The notes under the pieces: generated by a model
Databases searched by the model: none
Seen by the model: only the letters and a program-made list of their open reading frames with translations
What the model was told of the DNA's origin: nothing
Program-made: the position numbers and the translations under genes
Shown: piece after piece, positions 19,848 through 29,434 of the stretch
How positions within the stretch are numbered: the stretch's first letter is position 1
Layout: every line of letters begins with the position of its first letter
Assembly (NCBI GenBank): GCA_037178625.1
Contig: CM074127.1
Coordinates: 5,518,001-5,582,000 of the forward strand
DNA length: 64,000 nucleotides
Source of the DNA: Skeletonema tropicum
Lineage: Eukaryota > Bacillariophyta > Thalassiosirophyceae > Thalassiosirales > Thalassiosiraceae
Direction of reading: 5' to 3'

Positions 19848-21869
19848 TTACAAGGGCCACAGATAAAGCAATAGAATTTCTGCAACGACACAGATCCAAA
19901 TAAATCTGTCACTGGGTTCATTGATTCGACGCACTTCCCAGAATCTTGTCCAAGTTTCCCCACTCTGATCTGAGGTATCTTTGTATATTTCTTTCAAATA
20001 TTTGGTATTGTATGCAATGTATGCAACTACAACAAAAAGCAGCAGACAAGCCAGAACAATCCCAGCGGTACTGTTCGTTCCCGAGCCTTTCAACCACACG
20101 AACAATCCTGTAACTAACAGAATTATCAGCAGATCCCCGATTACCCTACACACGATACTTGACGTTATTTGGTGTGTACTCACTCTTGCTTCCCCGCTAG
20201 TCAAGAAGATGGAGGATGTTTGTCTTTCACTTCTACAAAAAAGCTTATCCAATGACCACGAGTAACGTGTGACGTAAGATGTCAAGCCCAAAACTTCTCC
20301 AAGCGAGCGTATTTCTTCCTTTTGATCTTCCTCATCGAATTGTTTGTAACACGGAAGCTTCGTCGTAAGTAAGGAGAACAATCCAACTGGGCAACGATTA
20401 TGCTTGTCTTCGTACCGTGGCTTCTCCTGGCCTTTTTGCTTCTTGTATTTTGTTTCCTTTCCAGCTAGCCGAATTTTCATTGTATATTTTGTCGCGTCTT
20501 TAGCTTTCACAAGCCAGTAAAGTGCCTTATCCCACCAACTCATTTCCTCCGTCATACTCTCTTCACTGTGCCTATCTCTTTCTAGTTTCAGACACTGCGT
20601 GACTTCAAAGTAGAAGACACATGCCGAAAAGAAGCCCCAAAACGTGAGCACTGAAGTAAACCACGTCAATAGCGATACTTCCCACCAGTCAGGTTTCCTC
20701 ATGAAGAGAGTGATAATGAATGTCAAAGAAGGCACCCCTAAATAGAAAACGAACGCCAACCATTCAGTAAACACAACACCCAATCCGAAGCTACGAAGGA
20801 AAGGATTGCCATAGAAGGTATCGATCACGAAATTCGTCACTAACGTCATTGCAAAAGACAAAGAATAGATAAAAACTGGCACCGAGAACAACGACGCCAC
20901 AAAATCTGGGATTCCGACATCATGATTTTTTGTGTTGAAGACAGAAACTAAGTGGATGAAAAGGAATAGCAGAATGTCAAATCCAAGAATGAAGAGGAAT
21001 CCTCCCATAAACACTGCAATCACGCTGTAGATGCCTCTGAGAAGCGACAACGCGGAGGAAACTTGTGCTGGTTCTCTTAATTCAATTCCAGACTTTCCAT
21101 CATCACTCCCTTGAGTATCCTCGAGAATTAACTGTGTACTGAATCGTTCTTCAAATACTGCAGAAAATGATATTGTTAGGTCGGTATTAGACAAACCTGA
21201 CACATGAGTGCAAGAATGTGCACGTCGTATTTCTAAGCCCATACAAACAGTATGTAACTCACCTCGAACTGTCTTGCCACTTCTCGGCCCACGAAAACGG
21301 ATGCCATTAGACTTCAAACTAAAGCCAGCGAAGATTTCAGCTTCGTGATCACGTTCCTCTACGTCTCCGGCGGCTGGATCTTCATCTGCGGAAAACAAAC
21401 CATCGCTTTCTTCTGCGGCCAGTGGCGCTTCTTCTGCGGCCTGTGGCGCAGGGTTAATTGTAGTGGGCTCCTCAGTGCAGATATTGCCAGGTGTTTCTGT
21501 TCTTTCAGCCGTCTCCTCAGTGCAGATATTGCCAAGTGTTTCTGTTCTTTCGGCCGTCTCCTCAGTGCAGATATTGCCAAGTGTTTCTGTTCTTTCGGCC
21601 GTTATCTCCGCCGTGGCTGGCTCTTCGTCTATGGGAAAAATCGTATCGTTTTCTTCATTAAACTGTTGTGATGGGGGTGCAGCTTCAGACGGCTTTTCGC
21701 CGCCATAATGGTCAGCAGCTTCGACCGTTGGCTCCATTTCGGATAGCTCTTCGTCTAAAGACAACATCATGCCATCGTTTTCTTCAGCAGCCTGTGATGA
21801 AGGGGATATTGGTTCAGGATGGTGGCGCTCTTCGCCACCATTATTTATTGTTGTTGTCGCCTCGGCCAT
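19848..21869 (-). CDS. Multi-pass membrane protein with acidic N-terminus (possible 5' part of the lipase gene)
   Basis: The first ATG is 21869. The N-terminal 170 residues are acidic and contain three tandem copies of a 15-residue unit (ETAERTETLGNICTE, 45 bp each, about 21467-21601). They are followed by about eight membrane segments, for example VFMGGFLFILGFDILLFLFI, SVPVFIYSLSFAMTLV, VIGDLLIILLVTGLFVWL and GIVLACLLLFVVVAYIAY. A 105-bp intron in phase with the frame (21158-21262, GTGAGT donor, TTTCTGCAG acceptor) is likely. Spliced length is 638 residues, unspliced 673. The frame ends LYLWPL then TAA inside a consensus GTAAGT donor at 19846-19851. No family recognised. See the finding on the possible join to the lipase. 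Confidence 0.65.
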   Translation of the reverse strand: MAEATTTINNGGEERHHPEPISPSSQAAEENDGMMLSLDEELSEMEPTVEAADHYGGEKPSEAAPPSQQFNEENDTIFPIDEEPATAEITAERTETLGNICTEETAERTETLGNICTEETAERTETPGNICTEEPTTINPAPQAAEEAPLAAEESDGLFSADEDPAAGDVEERDHEAEIFAGFSLKSNGIRFRGPRSGKTVRGELHTVCMGLEIRRAHSCTHVSGLSNTDLTISFSAVFEERFSTQLILEDTQGSDDGKSGIELREPAQVSSALSLLRGIYSVIAVFMGGFLFILGFDILLFLFIHLVSVFNTKNHDVGIPDFVASLFSVPVFIYSLSFAMTLVTNFVIDTFYGNPFLRSFGLGVVFTEWLAFVFYLGVPSLTFIITLFMRKPDWWEVSLLTWFTSVLTFWGFFSACVFYFEVTQCLKLERDRHSEESMTEEMSWWDKALYWLVKAKDATKYTMKIRLAGKETKYKKQKGQEKPRYEDKHNRCPVGLFSLLTTKLPCYKQFDEEDQKEEIRSLGEVLGLTSYVTRYSWSLDKLFCRSERQTSSIFLTSGEARVSTHQITSSIVCRVIGDLLIILLVTGLFVWLKGSGTNSTAGIVLACLLLFVVVAYIAYNTKYLKEIYKDTSDQSGETWTRFWEVRRINEPSDRFIWICVVAEILLLYLWPL

Positions 21870-22171
21870 TGTAATCAACTTTGTCTCTTCTGCCTAGAGA
21901 TGCTGTTATCGTACCAACCTCTCTGCTCATCTTGATGTTGTTCAAAATCCAAAATAATCATCAATAAGCGAACTCGGATTTTGATATGGGTTCCCTCGTA
22001 TGTGGAGGCCATTAGTTCTTCTCAAGAAGGCCCCTCGAGGGAAAGTAAAGGGAAAATAATCCTTTATGGTACCTTTACCATTGTGTCATTGTTCATTGTA
22101 CAGGTGGATATACCTGGAGCAAAACATTATTCATGACATTCCATATACTTAGTAGAAACAAGTGATACACC

Positions 22172-22278
22172 ATCTGGGAAATAATAGCTACTGCAGCACA
22201 TGTTCGTTATCACTTAGCGTAGATAATGTCGCCTCTTGAGGGCCCACCAGACGTACTTTAAAATTTCTGTTACATATA
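22172..22278 (+). repeat. Dispersed repeat (GATAATGTCGCCTCT family), copy 3
   Basis: Nearly the same as 11285-11400: ATCTGGGAAATAATAGCT, then GTTCGTTATCACTTAGCGTA, then the GTCGCCTCTTGAGGGCCCAC core, ending near TTTCTGTTACATAT. It lies between two minus-strand genes, in the opposite orientation to them. Confidence 0.75.
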
Positions 22279-22411
22279 TATATAGTAGAAACAAGTGAAA
22301 GTGAAAAGGAAGGGTTCTTACAAGTAGTACTTGTCGCTGTGGCTACTTGAACTTATACTCTAAATTTACTTTTACTATTACTATTCTATTGTCCACAAAA
22401 TCTTCATTCAT

Positions 22412-23392
22412 TTATCGTAGAGATGAGAATCTTGTAAATAACATAAATACATAGTGCCCACAACTACGCGGAATCAGAGTGTGAAAGCTTTCTTCACTCA
22501 GAGATAGAACTGGAAAACTGAGTATGTCATCGTCTAGATCACCAAAGTAAGCAAAGACTGTACCGCGACGAGCTTTCGAGGTTGGAGGATGAAGAAGTAC
22601 CTCCGTTTTAAGTAGAGGTGGAGGTGTGACTGGAACTTCAGCATAGGCATAGGTAGCGGAGAAGATGTCCGGCGAAGAGCATCTCGAATCCACAGTTGAT
22701 GTTGATGATGAGCTGCTGGTGAAAGACGATACTACTGAGAGTGGAGAAGGCTTGGAGGCGATCGGTACGTCTGAGTTGCTGGTGATTGAGTCAAGGTCAA
22801 GAAAATCTGATAGAAAGTGTGGAGGATCGTCACTATGGGGCTTGGAGGCGACTGTAGAAGGATTGCGATGAGCGCTAGCGTTAGAATCGAACATGTGCAC
22901 TTTAGTGCTATGATTTGGTCGTGTGGGTGGAAGATCAAGCGACCCATCATCAGCACCAAAATACCGAAAGACTGAACCACGAGGAGCTAGTGGAATGGGA
23001 ATAGGAACGTCTGTAATGGTATTGGCTGAAGGGTCAACTGCACCCACAGAGCTCGGGGGGTCTTCTGCTTGAGGAGAAGAAGGAAATGACCTGCTCTCGG
23101 TCTGGGCTCGAGACTTAGAAGGAGAAGATGACCTGATCTCGCTCTCAGTCTCGGCTAATGTCTTCTGTGTCTTGGTGATTGGGGATTTCTTCTCGGCTTC
23201 TTCTTCTTCTCTCTTGGCTTGTTCTTTTGTCAGTCCAATGAAACACGAAGACGCACGGTAATCCTTCCCGGCCATCACGACTGTTCTGTATGATGTATTA
23301 TGTGTTGAACTCATGTCAACATCTGGATAAGGAGCGCGTCCCACACCGGACGCGGTTTCGATGTTCGATTGATGCACCTTGTTCATGTTCAT
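22412..23392 (-). CDS. RGxVFxYFG-motif protein, tandem paralogue 1
   Basis: A 326-residue Ser-rich protein of unknown function, first of three tandem paralogues. The start is ATG 23392 (MNMNKVHQSN); the frame runs to 23416 only from TTG. Conserved blocks are KDYRASSCFIGLTKEQAKRE near the N-terminus and two similar motifs, APRGSVFRYFGADDGSLDLP and ARRGTVFAYFGDLDDD, separated by a Ser-rich linker. Compared with the other two copies the stop codon has changed from TGA to TGT, adding a 15-residue tail (CGHYVFMLFTRFSSLR). No membrane or targeting segment is evident. The duplicated motif looks like a short binding motif, which is inference. Confidence 0.7.
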   Translation of the reverse strand: MNMNKVHQSNIETASGVGRAPYPDVDMSSTHNTSYRTVVMAGKDYRASSCFIGLTKEQAKREEEEAEKKSPITKTQKTLAETESEIRSSSPSKSRAQTESRSFPSSPQAEDPPSSVGAVDPSANTITDVPIPIPLAPRGSVFRYFGADDGSLDLPPTRPNHSTKVHMFDSNASAHRNPSTVASKPHSDDPPHFLSDFLDLDSITSNSDVPIASKPSPLSVVSSFTSSSSSTSTVDSRCSSPDIFSATYAYAEVPVTPPPLLKTEVLLHPPTSKARRGTVFAYFGDLDDDILSFPVLSLSEESFHTLIPRSCGHYVFMLFTRFSSLR

Positions 23393-24267
23393 GGTAAGAA
23401 TCCGACGTAAAGCCAACTTGGTTTACAATGTGCGAAGGTAAGATGATAGCGATGATGATGAATTGAGAAGCAACGCAACCCCAACTAATATTCTTTCGTA
23501 GACTTCGAGTATGAGAGAAAGGAAGGAGCGGTTAGTCGGCGTAGAAGAATGAGAGTGAAGGTGGTGTTGAATTCAGCTCTAGCTCTTGATCTCTAGAGGT
23601 CCAATTACCTTGCTATACTTCGTTATGTTATGTTTATGCCTTCATCTGCAATCTGCAATTTCAATTGATGCATCTATATCCCAGCACTTCAACATTGTAT
23701 CCAAATATCCCACTTGTTTGGATATGCTTGAGTATATTAGCTAGCAACGTAGGAACTGGGTCATGAAGATGAGAAGTGCAAGAATATGCAAAGGCTCCCA
23801 TCTGTTCACGGGACCGGGTCTACCAACGATGTTAAGTACGTATAGGGCGAACGCGGATGTTAGTTGGAGTGACTAAACCTGTCTGCGCTTGCATTGAGCC
23901 TATCTTCAAGGCGAACTGACGAAGAGCTTGGATTGCGATTGAAAGATGGCTGGATTGGAGGACTGCTTCTTCACAGTACTTACGGTACAAATATGACATC
24001 AGATTTCAACTTCATACGTCATGTACGGGTTACTTCGTATCAGTTCGTATCTCTACTCTCTACTTTTCATGTAGCTACTGTAGACGAAGATATATCAATG
24101 TCATCCGAATCCACAATCACAATCTGCGTTCGTTTATCGTAGAGCTGACAGTATATAGTATAATTTTAAAGAATATTCTTCATATCATTATCATTACCCA
24201 GAGACAGCCAATCCGTTACCGTGCTCAAAACAGCTGCTCTTGCGTCGAAATAATATACATAGTGCCC

Positions 24268-25083
24268 TCAACTACGCGGAATCGGAGTGTGAAAGCTTTC
24301 TTCACTCAGAGATAGAACTGGAGGATTGAGCATGTCATCGTCTAGATCACCAAAGTAAGCAAAGAATGTACCGCGACGAGCTTTCAAGGTTGGAAGATGA
24401 AGAAGTACCTCCGTTTTAAGTAGAGGTGGAGGTGTGACTTCTGAATTGCTGGTGATTGAGTCAAGGTCAAGGAAATCTGAGAGAAAGTGTGGAGGATCGT
24501 CACTATGGGGCTTGGAGGCGACTGTAGAAGGATTGCAATGAGCACTAGCGTTAGAATCGAACATGTGCACTTTAGTGCTGTGATTTGGTCGTGTGGGTGG
24601 AAGATCAAGCGACCCATAATCAGCACCAAAATACCGAAAGACTGAACCACGAGGAGCTAGTGCAATTGGAATAGACACGTCTGTATCTGTATTGGTATTG
24701 GCTGAAGGGTCAGCTGCACCCACAGAGCTCGGGGGGTCTTCTGCTTGAGGAGAAGAAGGAAATGACCTGCTCTCGGTCTGGCATAGTGACTTAGAAGGAG
24801 AAGATGACCTGATCTCGCTCTCGCTCTTGGCTATGTCTTCTGTGTCTTGAATGGGAGATCTCTTCATGGCTTCGTCTTCTTCTCTCTCGGCTTGTTCGTT
24901 TGTCACTCCAATGAAACACGAGGGCGCACGATAATCCTTCCAGGCCATCACGACTGTTCTGTCTGATGTATTATCTGTTCCTGTTAATCTCATGTCAACA
25001 TCTGGATCAGGAGCGCTTTCACTTCCACCCCCACCGAACGTTGTTTCAACAAAGTTCGATTGATATTGACATACTTTTTTCAT
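24268..25083 (-). CDS. RGxVFxYFG-motif protein, tandem paralogue 2
   Basis: A 271-residue paralogue. The start is ATG 25083 (MKKVCQYQSN). It has KDYRAPSCFIGVTNEQAERE, APRGSVFRYFGADYGSLDLP and ARRGTFFAYFGDLDDD, and ends HTPIPRS. Relative to copies 1 and 3 it lacks about 55 residues of the Ser-rich linker between TSNS and TPPPLLKTEV, an in-frame deletion. The two YFG motifs are kept, which suggests they are the constrained part. Function unknown. Confidence 0.7.
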   Translation of the reverse strand: MKKVCQYQSNFVETTFGGGGSESAPDPDVDMRLTGTDNTSDRTVVMAWKDYRAPSCFIGVTNEQAEREEDEAMKRSPIQDTEDIAKSESEIRSSSPSKSLCQTESRSFPSSPQAEDPPSSVGAADPSANTNTDTDVSIPIALAPRGSVFRYFGADYGSLDLPPTRPNHSTKVHMFDSNASAHCNPSTVASKPHSDDPPHFLSDFLDLDSITSNSEVTPPPLLKTEVLLHLPTLKARRGTFFAYFGDLDDDMLNPPVLSLSEESFHTPIPRS

Positions 25084-26234
25084 GGTAAGAATCCGACGTA
25101 AAACCAACTTGGTTTACAATGTGCGAAGAGCGAAGGTAAGATGATGATGACAATGACGATGAATTGAGAAGCAACGCAACGACGACGAATGTTTTTTCAT
25201 AGTATAGACTTCGTATTAAAGAAAGAAAAGAGAGGTTAGTCGGCGTATTTATAGGAGAATGAGAGTGAAGGTGGTGTTAAATTCAGCTCTAGTTCTTGCT
25301 CTCTAGAGAGGTCCAATTACCTTACTAGAGAACTTTCGTTATGATGTCTTCATCTTCTGCAATCTGCAATCTGCAATCTGCAACTGATGTCAAGTATAAG
25401 TAGGGCCTGATGTCATGTATAGGTCTTAGTTTAAGTGACTATAACGCGCTTGCATTGAGCCTATATTTGAGCCTATATCTTTAGATAAGGCGAACTGACG
25501 AAGAGCTTGGATTGCGATTGGAGGGTGGTTGGAGGATTCTCCTTCAAAGTACTAATATGACATCAGATTTCTGCTTCTTAGGTCATGTGCGGGCTCCTAG
25601 GTAGCATGTGTGTGGGGCTTTAGGTCATTATTTCTGTGCTACGGTAAATTACGTATCATTGGTATTTTGAACAAGAAAAGCATCTGTGAATGGCTGAGAA
25701 GAGTGGATGCGCGCGTACCACATCAAAATATACATACTGGTTCATGAAGATGAGAAAATATGCAAAGGATCCCATCTGTTCACGGGACCGGGTCTACCAA
25801 CGATGTTAAGTACGTATAGGGCGAACGCGGATGTTAGTTGGAGTGACTAAACCTGTCTGCGCTTGCATTGAGCCTATCTTCAAGGCGAACTGACGAAGAG
25901 CTTGGATTGCGATTGAAAGATGGCTGGATTGGAGGACTGCTTCTTCGCAGTTTTTACGGTACAAATATGACATCAGATTTCAACTTCATACGTCATGTAC
26001 GGGTTACTCCGTATCTCTACTCTCTACTTTTCAAGCTGTCGACGGAGATATTCATATATCATGTCATCCGAATCCACCATCACAATCTGCGTTTGATTAT
26101 CTTAGAGTTTACAGTATTACTAGTATTATTTTAAAGAATATTCATATCTTATCATTATCATTACCCAGAGACAGCCAATCCGTTACCGTGCTCAAAACAG
26201 CTGCTCTTGCGTTGAAATAATATACATAGTGCCC

Positions 26235-27227
26235 TCAACTACGCGGAATCGGAGTGTGAAAGCTTTCTTCACTCAGAGATAGAACTGGGGGATTGAGCAT
26301 GTCATCGTCTAGATCACCAAAGTAAGCAAAGACTGTACCGCGACGAGCTTTCAAGGTTGGAGGATGAAGAAGTACCTCCGTTTTAAGTAGAGGTGGAGGT
26401 GGAGGTGTGACTGGAACTTCAGCATAGGCATAGGTAGCGGAGAAGATGTCCGGCGAAGAGCATCTCGAATCCACAGTTGATGTTGATGATGAGCTGCTGG
26501 TGAAAGACGATACTGAGAGTAAAGGAGGCTTGGAGGCGACCGGTACGTCTGAATTGCTGGTGATTGAGTCAAAGTCAAGGAAATCTGATAGAAAGTATGG
26601 AGGGTCGTCACTATTGGGCTTGGAGGCGGCTGGCACTGACATGTCTGCATCTGTGGAAGGATTGCGATGAGTGCTAGAATCGAACATGTACATATTAGTG
26701 CTGTGAATTGGTTGCAGATGCACACTGGGTGGAATTGGAAGATCAAGCGACCCATCATCGGCACCAAAATACCTAAAGACTGAACCACGAGGAGCTAGAG
26801 TAATTGGCATAGAATCGTCTGTATCTGTATTGGCTGCATTGGTATTGGCATTGGTTGAAGGGCCAACTGCACACACAGAGCTCGCGTTGCCTTCTAGAGA
26901 AGGAGAAGATGACCTAATCTCGGTCTGGGCTAGTGACTTAGAAGGAGAAGATGACCTAATCTCGCTCTCGGTGTCGGCCAATGTCTTCTGCTTCTGTGTC
27001 TTGGTGATGGGAGATTTCTTCTCGGCTTCTTCTCTCATGGCTTGTTCTTTTGTCACTCCAATGAAACACGAAGACGCACGGTAATCCTTCCCGGCCGTCA
27101 CGACTGCTCTCTCTGTTTCAGTTGCATTATGATTATGTGTTGACCTCATTTCAACATCTGGATCAGGAGCGCGTCCCCCACCGGACGCGGCTTCAATGTT
27201 CGATTGATGCACCTTGTTCATGTTCAT
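26235..27227 (-). CDS. RGxVFxYFG-motif protein, tandem paralogue 3
   Basis: A 330-residue paralogue starting at ATG 27227 (MNMNKVHQSN), the start shared with copy 1. The frame continues to another ATG at 27371, but the extra 48 codons have no counterpart in copy 1 and are probably 5' UTR. It carries APRGSVFRYFGADDGSLDLP and ARRGTVFAYFGDLDDD, an expanded Asn/Thr/Asp stretch (NANTNAANTDTDD) before the first motif, and ends HTPIPRS. Function unknown. Confidence 0.7.
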   Translation of the reverse strand: MNMNKVHQSNIEAASGGGRAPDPDVEMRSTHNHNATETERAVVTAGKDYRASSCFIGVTKEQAMREEAEKKSPITKTQKQKTLADTESEIRSSSPSKSLAQTEIRSSSPSLEGNASSVCAVGPSTNANTNAANTDTDDSMPITLAPRGSVFRYFGADDGSLDLPIPPSVHLQPIHSTNMYMFDSSTHRNPSTDADMSVPAASKPNSDDPPYFLSDFLDFDSITSNSDVPVASKPPLLSVSSFTSSSSSTSTVDSRCSSPDIFSATYAYAEVPVTPPPPPLLKTEVLLHPPTLKARRGTVFAYFGDLDDDMLNPPVLSLSEESFHTPIPRS

Positions 27228-27994
27228 GGTAAGAATCCGAAGTAACCAACTTGGTTTACAATGTGCGAAGGTAAGATGATGGCGATGAATTGAGAAGCGC
27301 AAAGCAACCCCAACGAATATTCTTTCGTAGACTTCGAGCATGAGAAAAAGGAAAGAGCGGTTAGTCGGCATATATGCATATCTATAGGAGAATGAGAGTT
27401 GGAGTGTTAAAAGGCGGGATGTGTTGGCATTCCTCTAGCTCTAGTTCTCTTTAGAGGTCCAATTAACTTACTAAACTTCGTTATGTTATGTTTATGCCTT
27501 CACCTGCAATCTGCAATGACCTCTGCACTTAGCATGAAAACAAATTTAATCTAATAAGTACTTTTCAGTGCAATCTTACCCAATCCAAGTGCTTGATTGG
27601 TGTTCGCTTGCAACGTAGGAACTAGTACATAAAGTTGCGAAGTGCAAGAATATGCAAAGGCTCCCATCTGTTCAAGGGACCAGTTCTACCAACGATGTCA
27701 CGTACGGGACCATCTGCTGTGTTGGAGTGACTAAAACCTGTCCTTGCTTCGATTGAGCCTGGGATGCGAATGCGAAGAATTTGGATTGACATTGGAAGTT
27801 AGTCGAGTTCAGTCGGATTTTAGTTAGAAGTTGGATACGTACGTCACGGTCCGGCCAGCCTTACATTTTGGATTTTTTTGGGGTTCGCATCAATATCTGA
27901 TTCCTACGTAGAAAAAAATCTGTAGTGTCACACCGGTCTCGCTCACATTTTTGTTTTGCCACAAAGGAGGCCGAATATCTATCGCTAGAAAATT

Positions 27995-28233
27995 TGATAT
28001 AAATATTATTGACAAAAGTGAGACTTAGGTTTAGCCAAGGAGACAAGCAAGCGACAAGCGTCGCTGCGTCTGCCTATCAGAAGGTAAGTTTCTAAGAAGG
28101 GTTATCGCCGAAATCCGTTACAGTGGTAGCCAACACCTCTTGAACTTGCCGCCACTAAATGGACGCCTATCCGTTTGGAGAGGGACATTTGCATCTGACA
28201 TTCCAATAACTTCTCGCTTTTTTTAGCACAACC
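27995..28233 (+). repeat. 238-bp direct repeat, left copy (pol III-like signals)
   Basis: Nearly identical to 28979-29216, with T7 instead of T6 near the end. It begins TGATATAAATATTATTGAC (TATA-like). It contains TAGCCAAGGAG at 28032-28042, which fits the pol III box A consensus, and ends with a T-run followed by AGCACAACC. No coding frame is shared. It may be a small structured RNA gene or a SINE-like element; I cannot assign it to a known RNA family. Confidence 0.55.
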
Positions 28234-28277
28234 AGTGAGCTAGCCGTAGGCGGGGCGGGAAGGTTGTGCTAAAAAAA
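28218..28277. repeat. Perfect 16-bp inverted repeat
   Basis: TTTTTTTAGCACAACC at 28218-28233 is the exact complement of GGTTGTGCTAAAAAAA at 28262-28277, with a 28-base GC-rich loop. It overlaps the 3' end of the left 238-bp repeat. It could be a terminator-like hairpin or an element end. Confidence 0.6.
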
Positions 28278-28298
28278 CGGGGAGTAACATGGTTCTTT

Positions 28299-28333
28299 CA
28301 AAGGGAAGTAACCATAATGGTTACTCCCCTTTG
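28299..28333. repeat. 15-bp inverted repeat (hairpin)
   Basis: CAAAGGGAAGTAACC pairs with GGTTACTCCCCTTTG over 14 of 15 positions across a 5-base loop. It lies 22 bp beyond the preceding 16-bp inverted repeat. Confidence 0.55.
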
Positions 28334-28894
28334 GAAGAGTGTTGACGATGCAAATTGCAGGTTCGTTCGCCGGTCGACGAGAGCAGCCGTAATATTTTAA
28401 AGCTCACGTTCACTTTTCGTTAATGATTTCTTCACTGTAACTTCGACCCCTCTCTCTTTGTTTCGTTGAGATGTTACTCCTTGCAAAGTTCTTGTTCTTG
28501 TTTGTTAGCTTGTGCCTCCATCGTGCGAGGTTTGGTAGTTGTGATCGAACTGAGCCCGTGTGGCTAGAGTTGTATGTGAGGTATAGATGGAGGTTTGATA
28601 TGGTGTATTCCAGTGATCTGATGTGTAGTCGTTGTTGCTACTTGCTTTCCAGTGACAAGTGCCAATTGAAGGCTTGATAATAGTAGGTAGTGTGGATAGA
28701 AGTAGCGGCAGGTCATGGCTGTCAGATGTAATGGACATATCTCGGTGGAGGATTTGCATTCGGTACATTCGTAGATTCGTAGAGAGACTTTTCTGCGTCA
28801 AGCGCTTCCTCAGTGTCGTAGTAAATAATATGGTTCCCCTTGCGGGGGCCTAGTGCTTCATCAAGAGGAGTTATCCGTCAATTCTGAAGAACGC

Positions 28895-28952
28895 AGGGGA
28901 GCATCGTGTGCCTCTTTCGAGGCTTCGAGTGCGGATAGGTGATGCTCCCCCT
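28895..28952. repeat. Compound hairpin
   Basis: AGGGGAGCATC (28895-28905) pairs with GATGCTCCCCCT (28941-28952) with one bulged C, enclosing a small inner stem GCCTC-TTTC-GAGGC (28910-28923). It lies just before the right 238-bp repeat. It could be part of a structured RNA; no family recognised. Confidence 0.45.
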
Positions 28953-28978
28953 CTAAGCGGTGCCAATTTAAGGCTGAA

Positions 28979-29216
28979 TGATATAAATATTATTGACAAA
29001 AGTGAGACTTAGGTTTAGCCAAGGAGACAAGCAAGCGACAAGCGTCGCTGCGTCTGCCTATCAGAAGGTAAGTTTCTAAGAAGGGTTATCGCCGAAATCC
29101 GTTACAGTGGTAGCCAACACCTCTTGAACTTGCCGCCACTAAATGGACGCCTATCCGTTTGGAGAGGGACATTTGCATCTGACATTCCAATAACTTCTCG
29201 CTTTTTTAGCACAACC
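28979..29216 (+). repeat. 238-bp direct repeat, right copy (pol III-like signals)
   Basis: Second copy of 27995-28233, with the same TATA-like start, box A-like TAGCCAAGGAG and T6 run followed by AGCACAACC. After the copy the sequence reads TTCCC. GGTTGTGCT preceded by GGGAA also occurs at 28257-28270 in the opposite orientation, so the end sequence is shared in inverted form. Confidence 0.55.
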
Positions 29217-29434
29217 TTCCCTGTTGGAGACTAGCTGATAGCAATCTCCGGTTTCCAGGAAACTTTCCGGTAAACACGACACCGATCGAGGACTCCTCGC
29301 CAATTTCATCCAAGTGCATAAACAACAAACCGACAAGGTCACTTTATCGTTTAATCATGTACTAGAAGATCATTACCAAGTAGTAGTAGTGTTTTAGCAT
29401 ACATGATTAAACGTATGAGTCCACAACAACAAAA

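Larger units (their letters stand above)
22436..27780. repeat. Tandem triplication, unit about 1.8-2.0 kb
   Basis: Three consecutive units (about 22436-24230, 24231-26212 and 26213-27780) each contain one RGxVFxYFG gene plus its upstream DNA. The flanking sequence is also repeated: a block beginning GTTCACGGGACCGGGTCTAC occurs at about 23807 and 25783, and a weaker version near 27671. This shows local segmental duplication and not retroposition. Confidence 0.8.

Noticed and set aside
27227..27371. N-terminal extension of the third RGxVFxYFG paralogue from ATG 27371
   Set aside because: The corresponding sequence in paralogue 1 lacks this ATG, and its conserved start is at the position equivalent to 27227.
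28471..28677. 68-codon plus-strand ORF with a signal-peptide-like start
   Set aside because: Short, Cys/Arg-rich after the hydrophobic start, with no family resemblance, and it lies in a hairpin-rich non-coding interval.
27995..29216. LTR retrotransposon with 238-bp terminal repeats
   Set aside because: No convincing primer binding site, polypurine tract or target duplication was seen, and the internal part has no retroelement coding. Kept only as one option in the findings.
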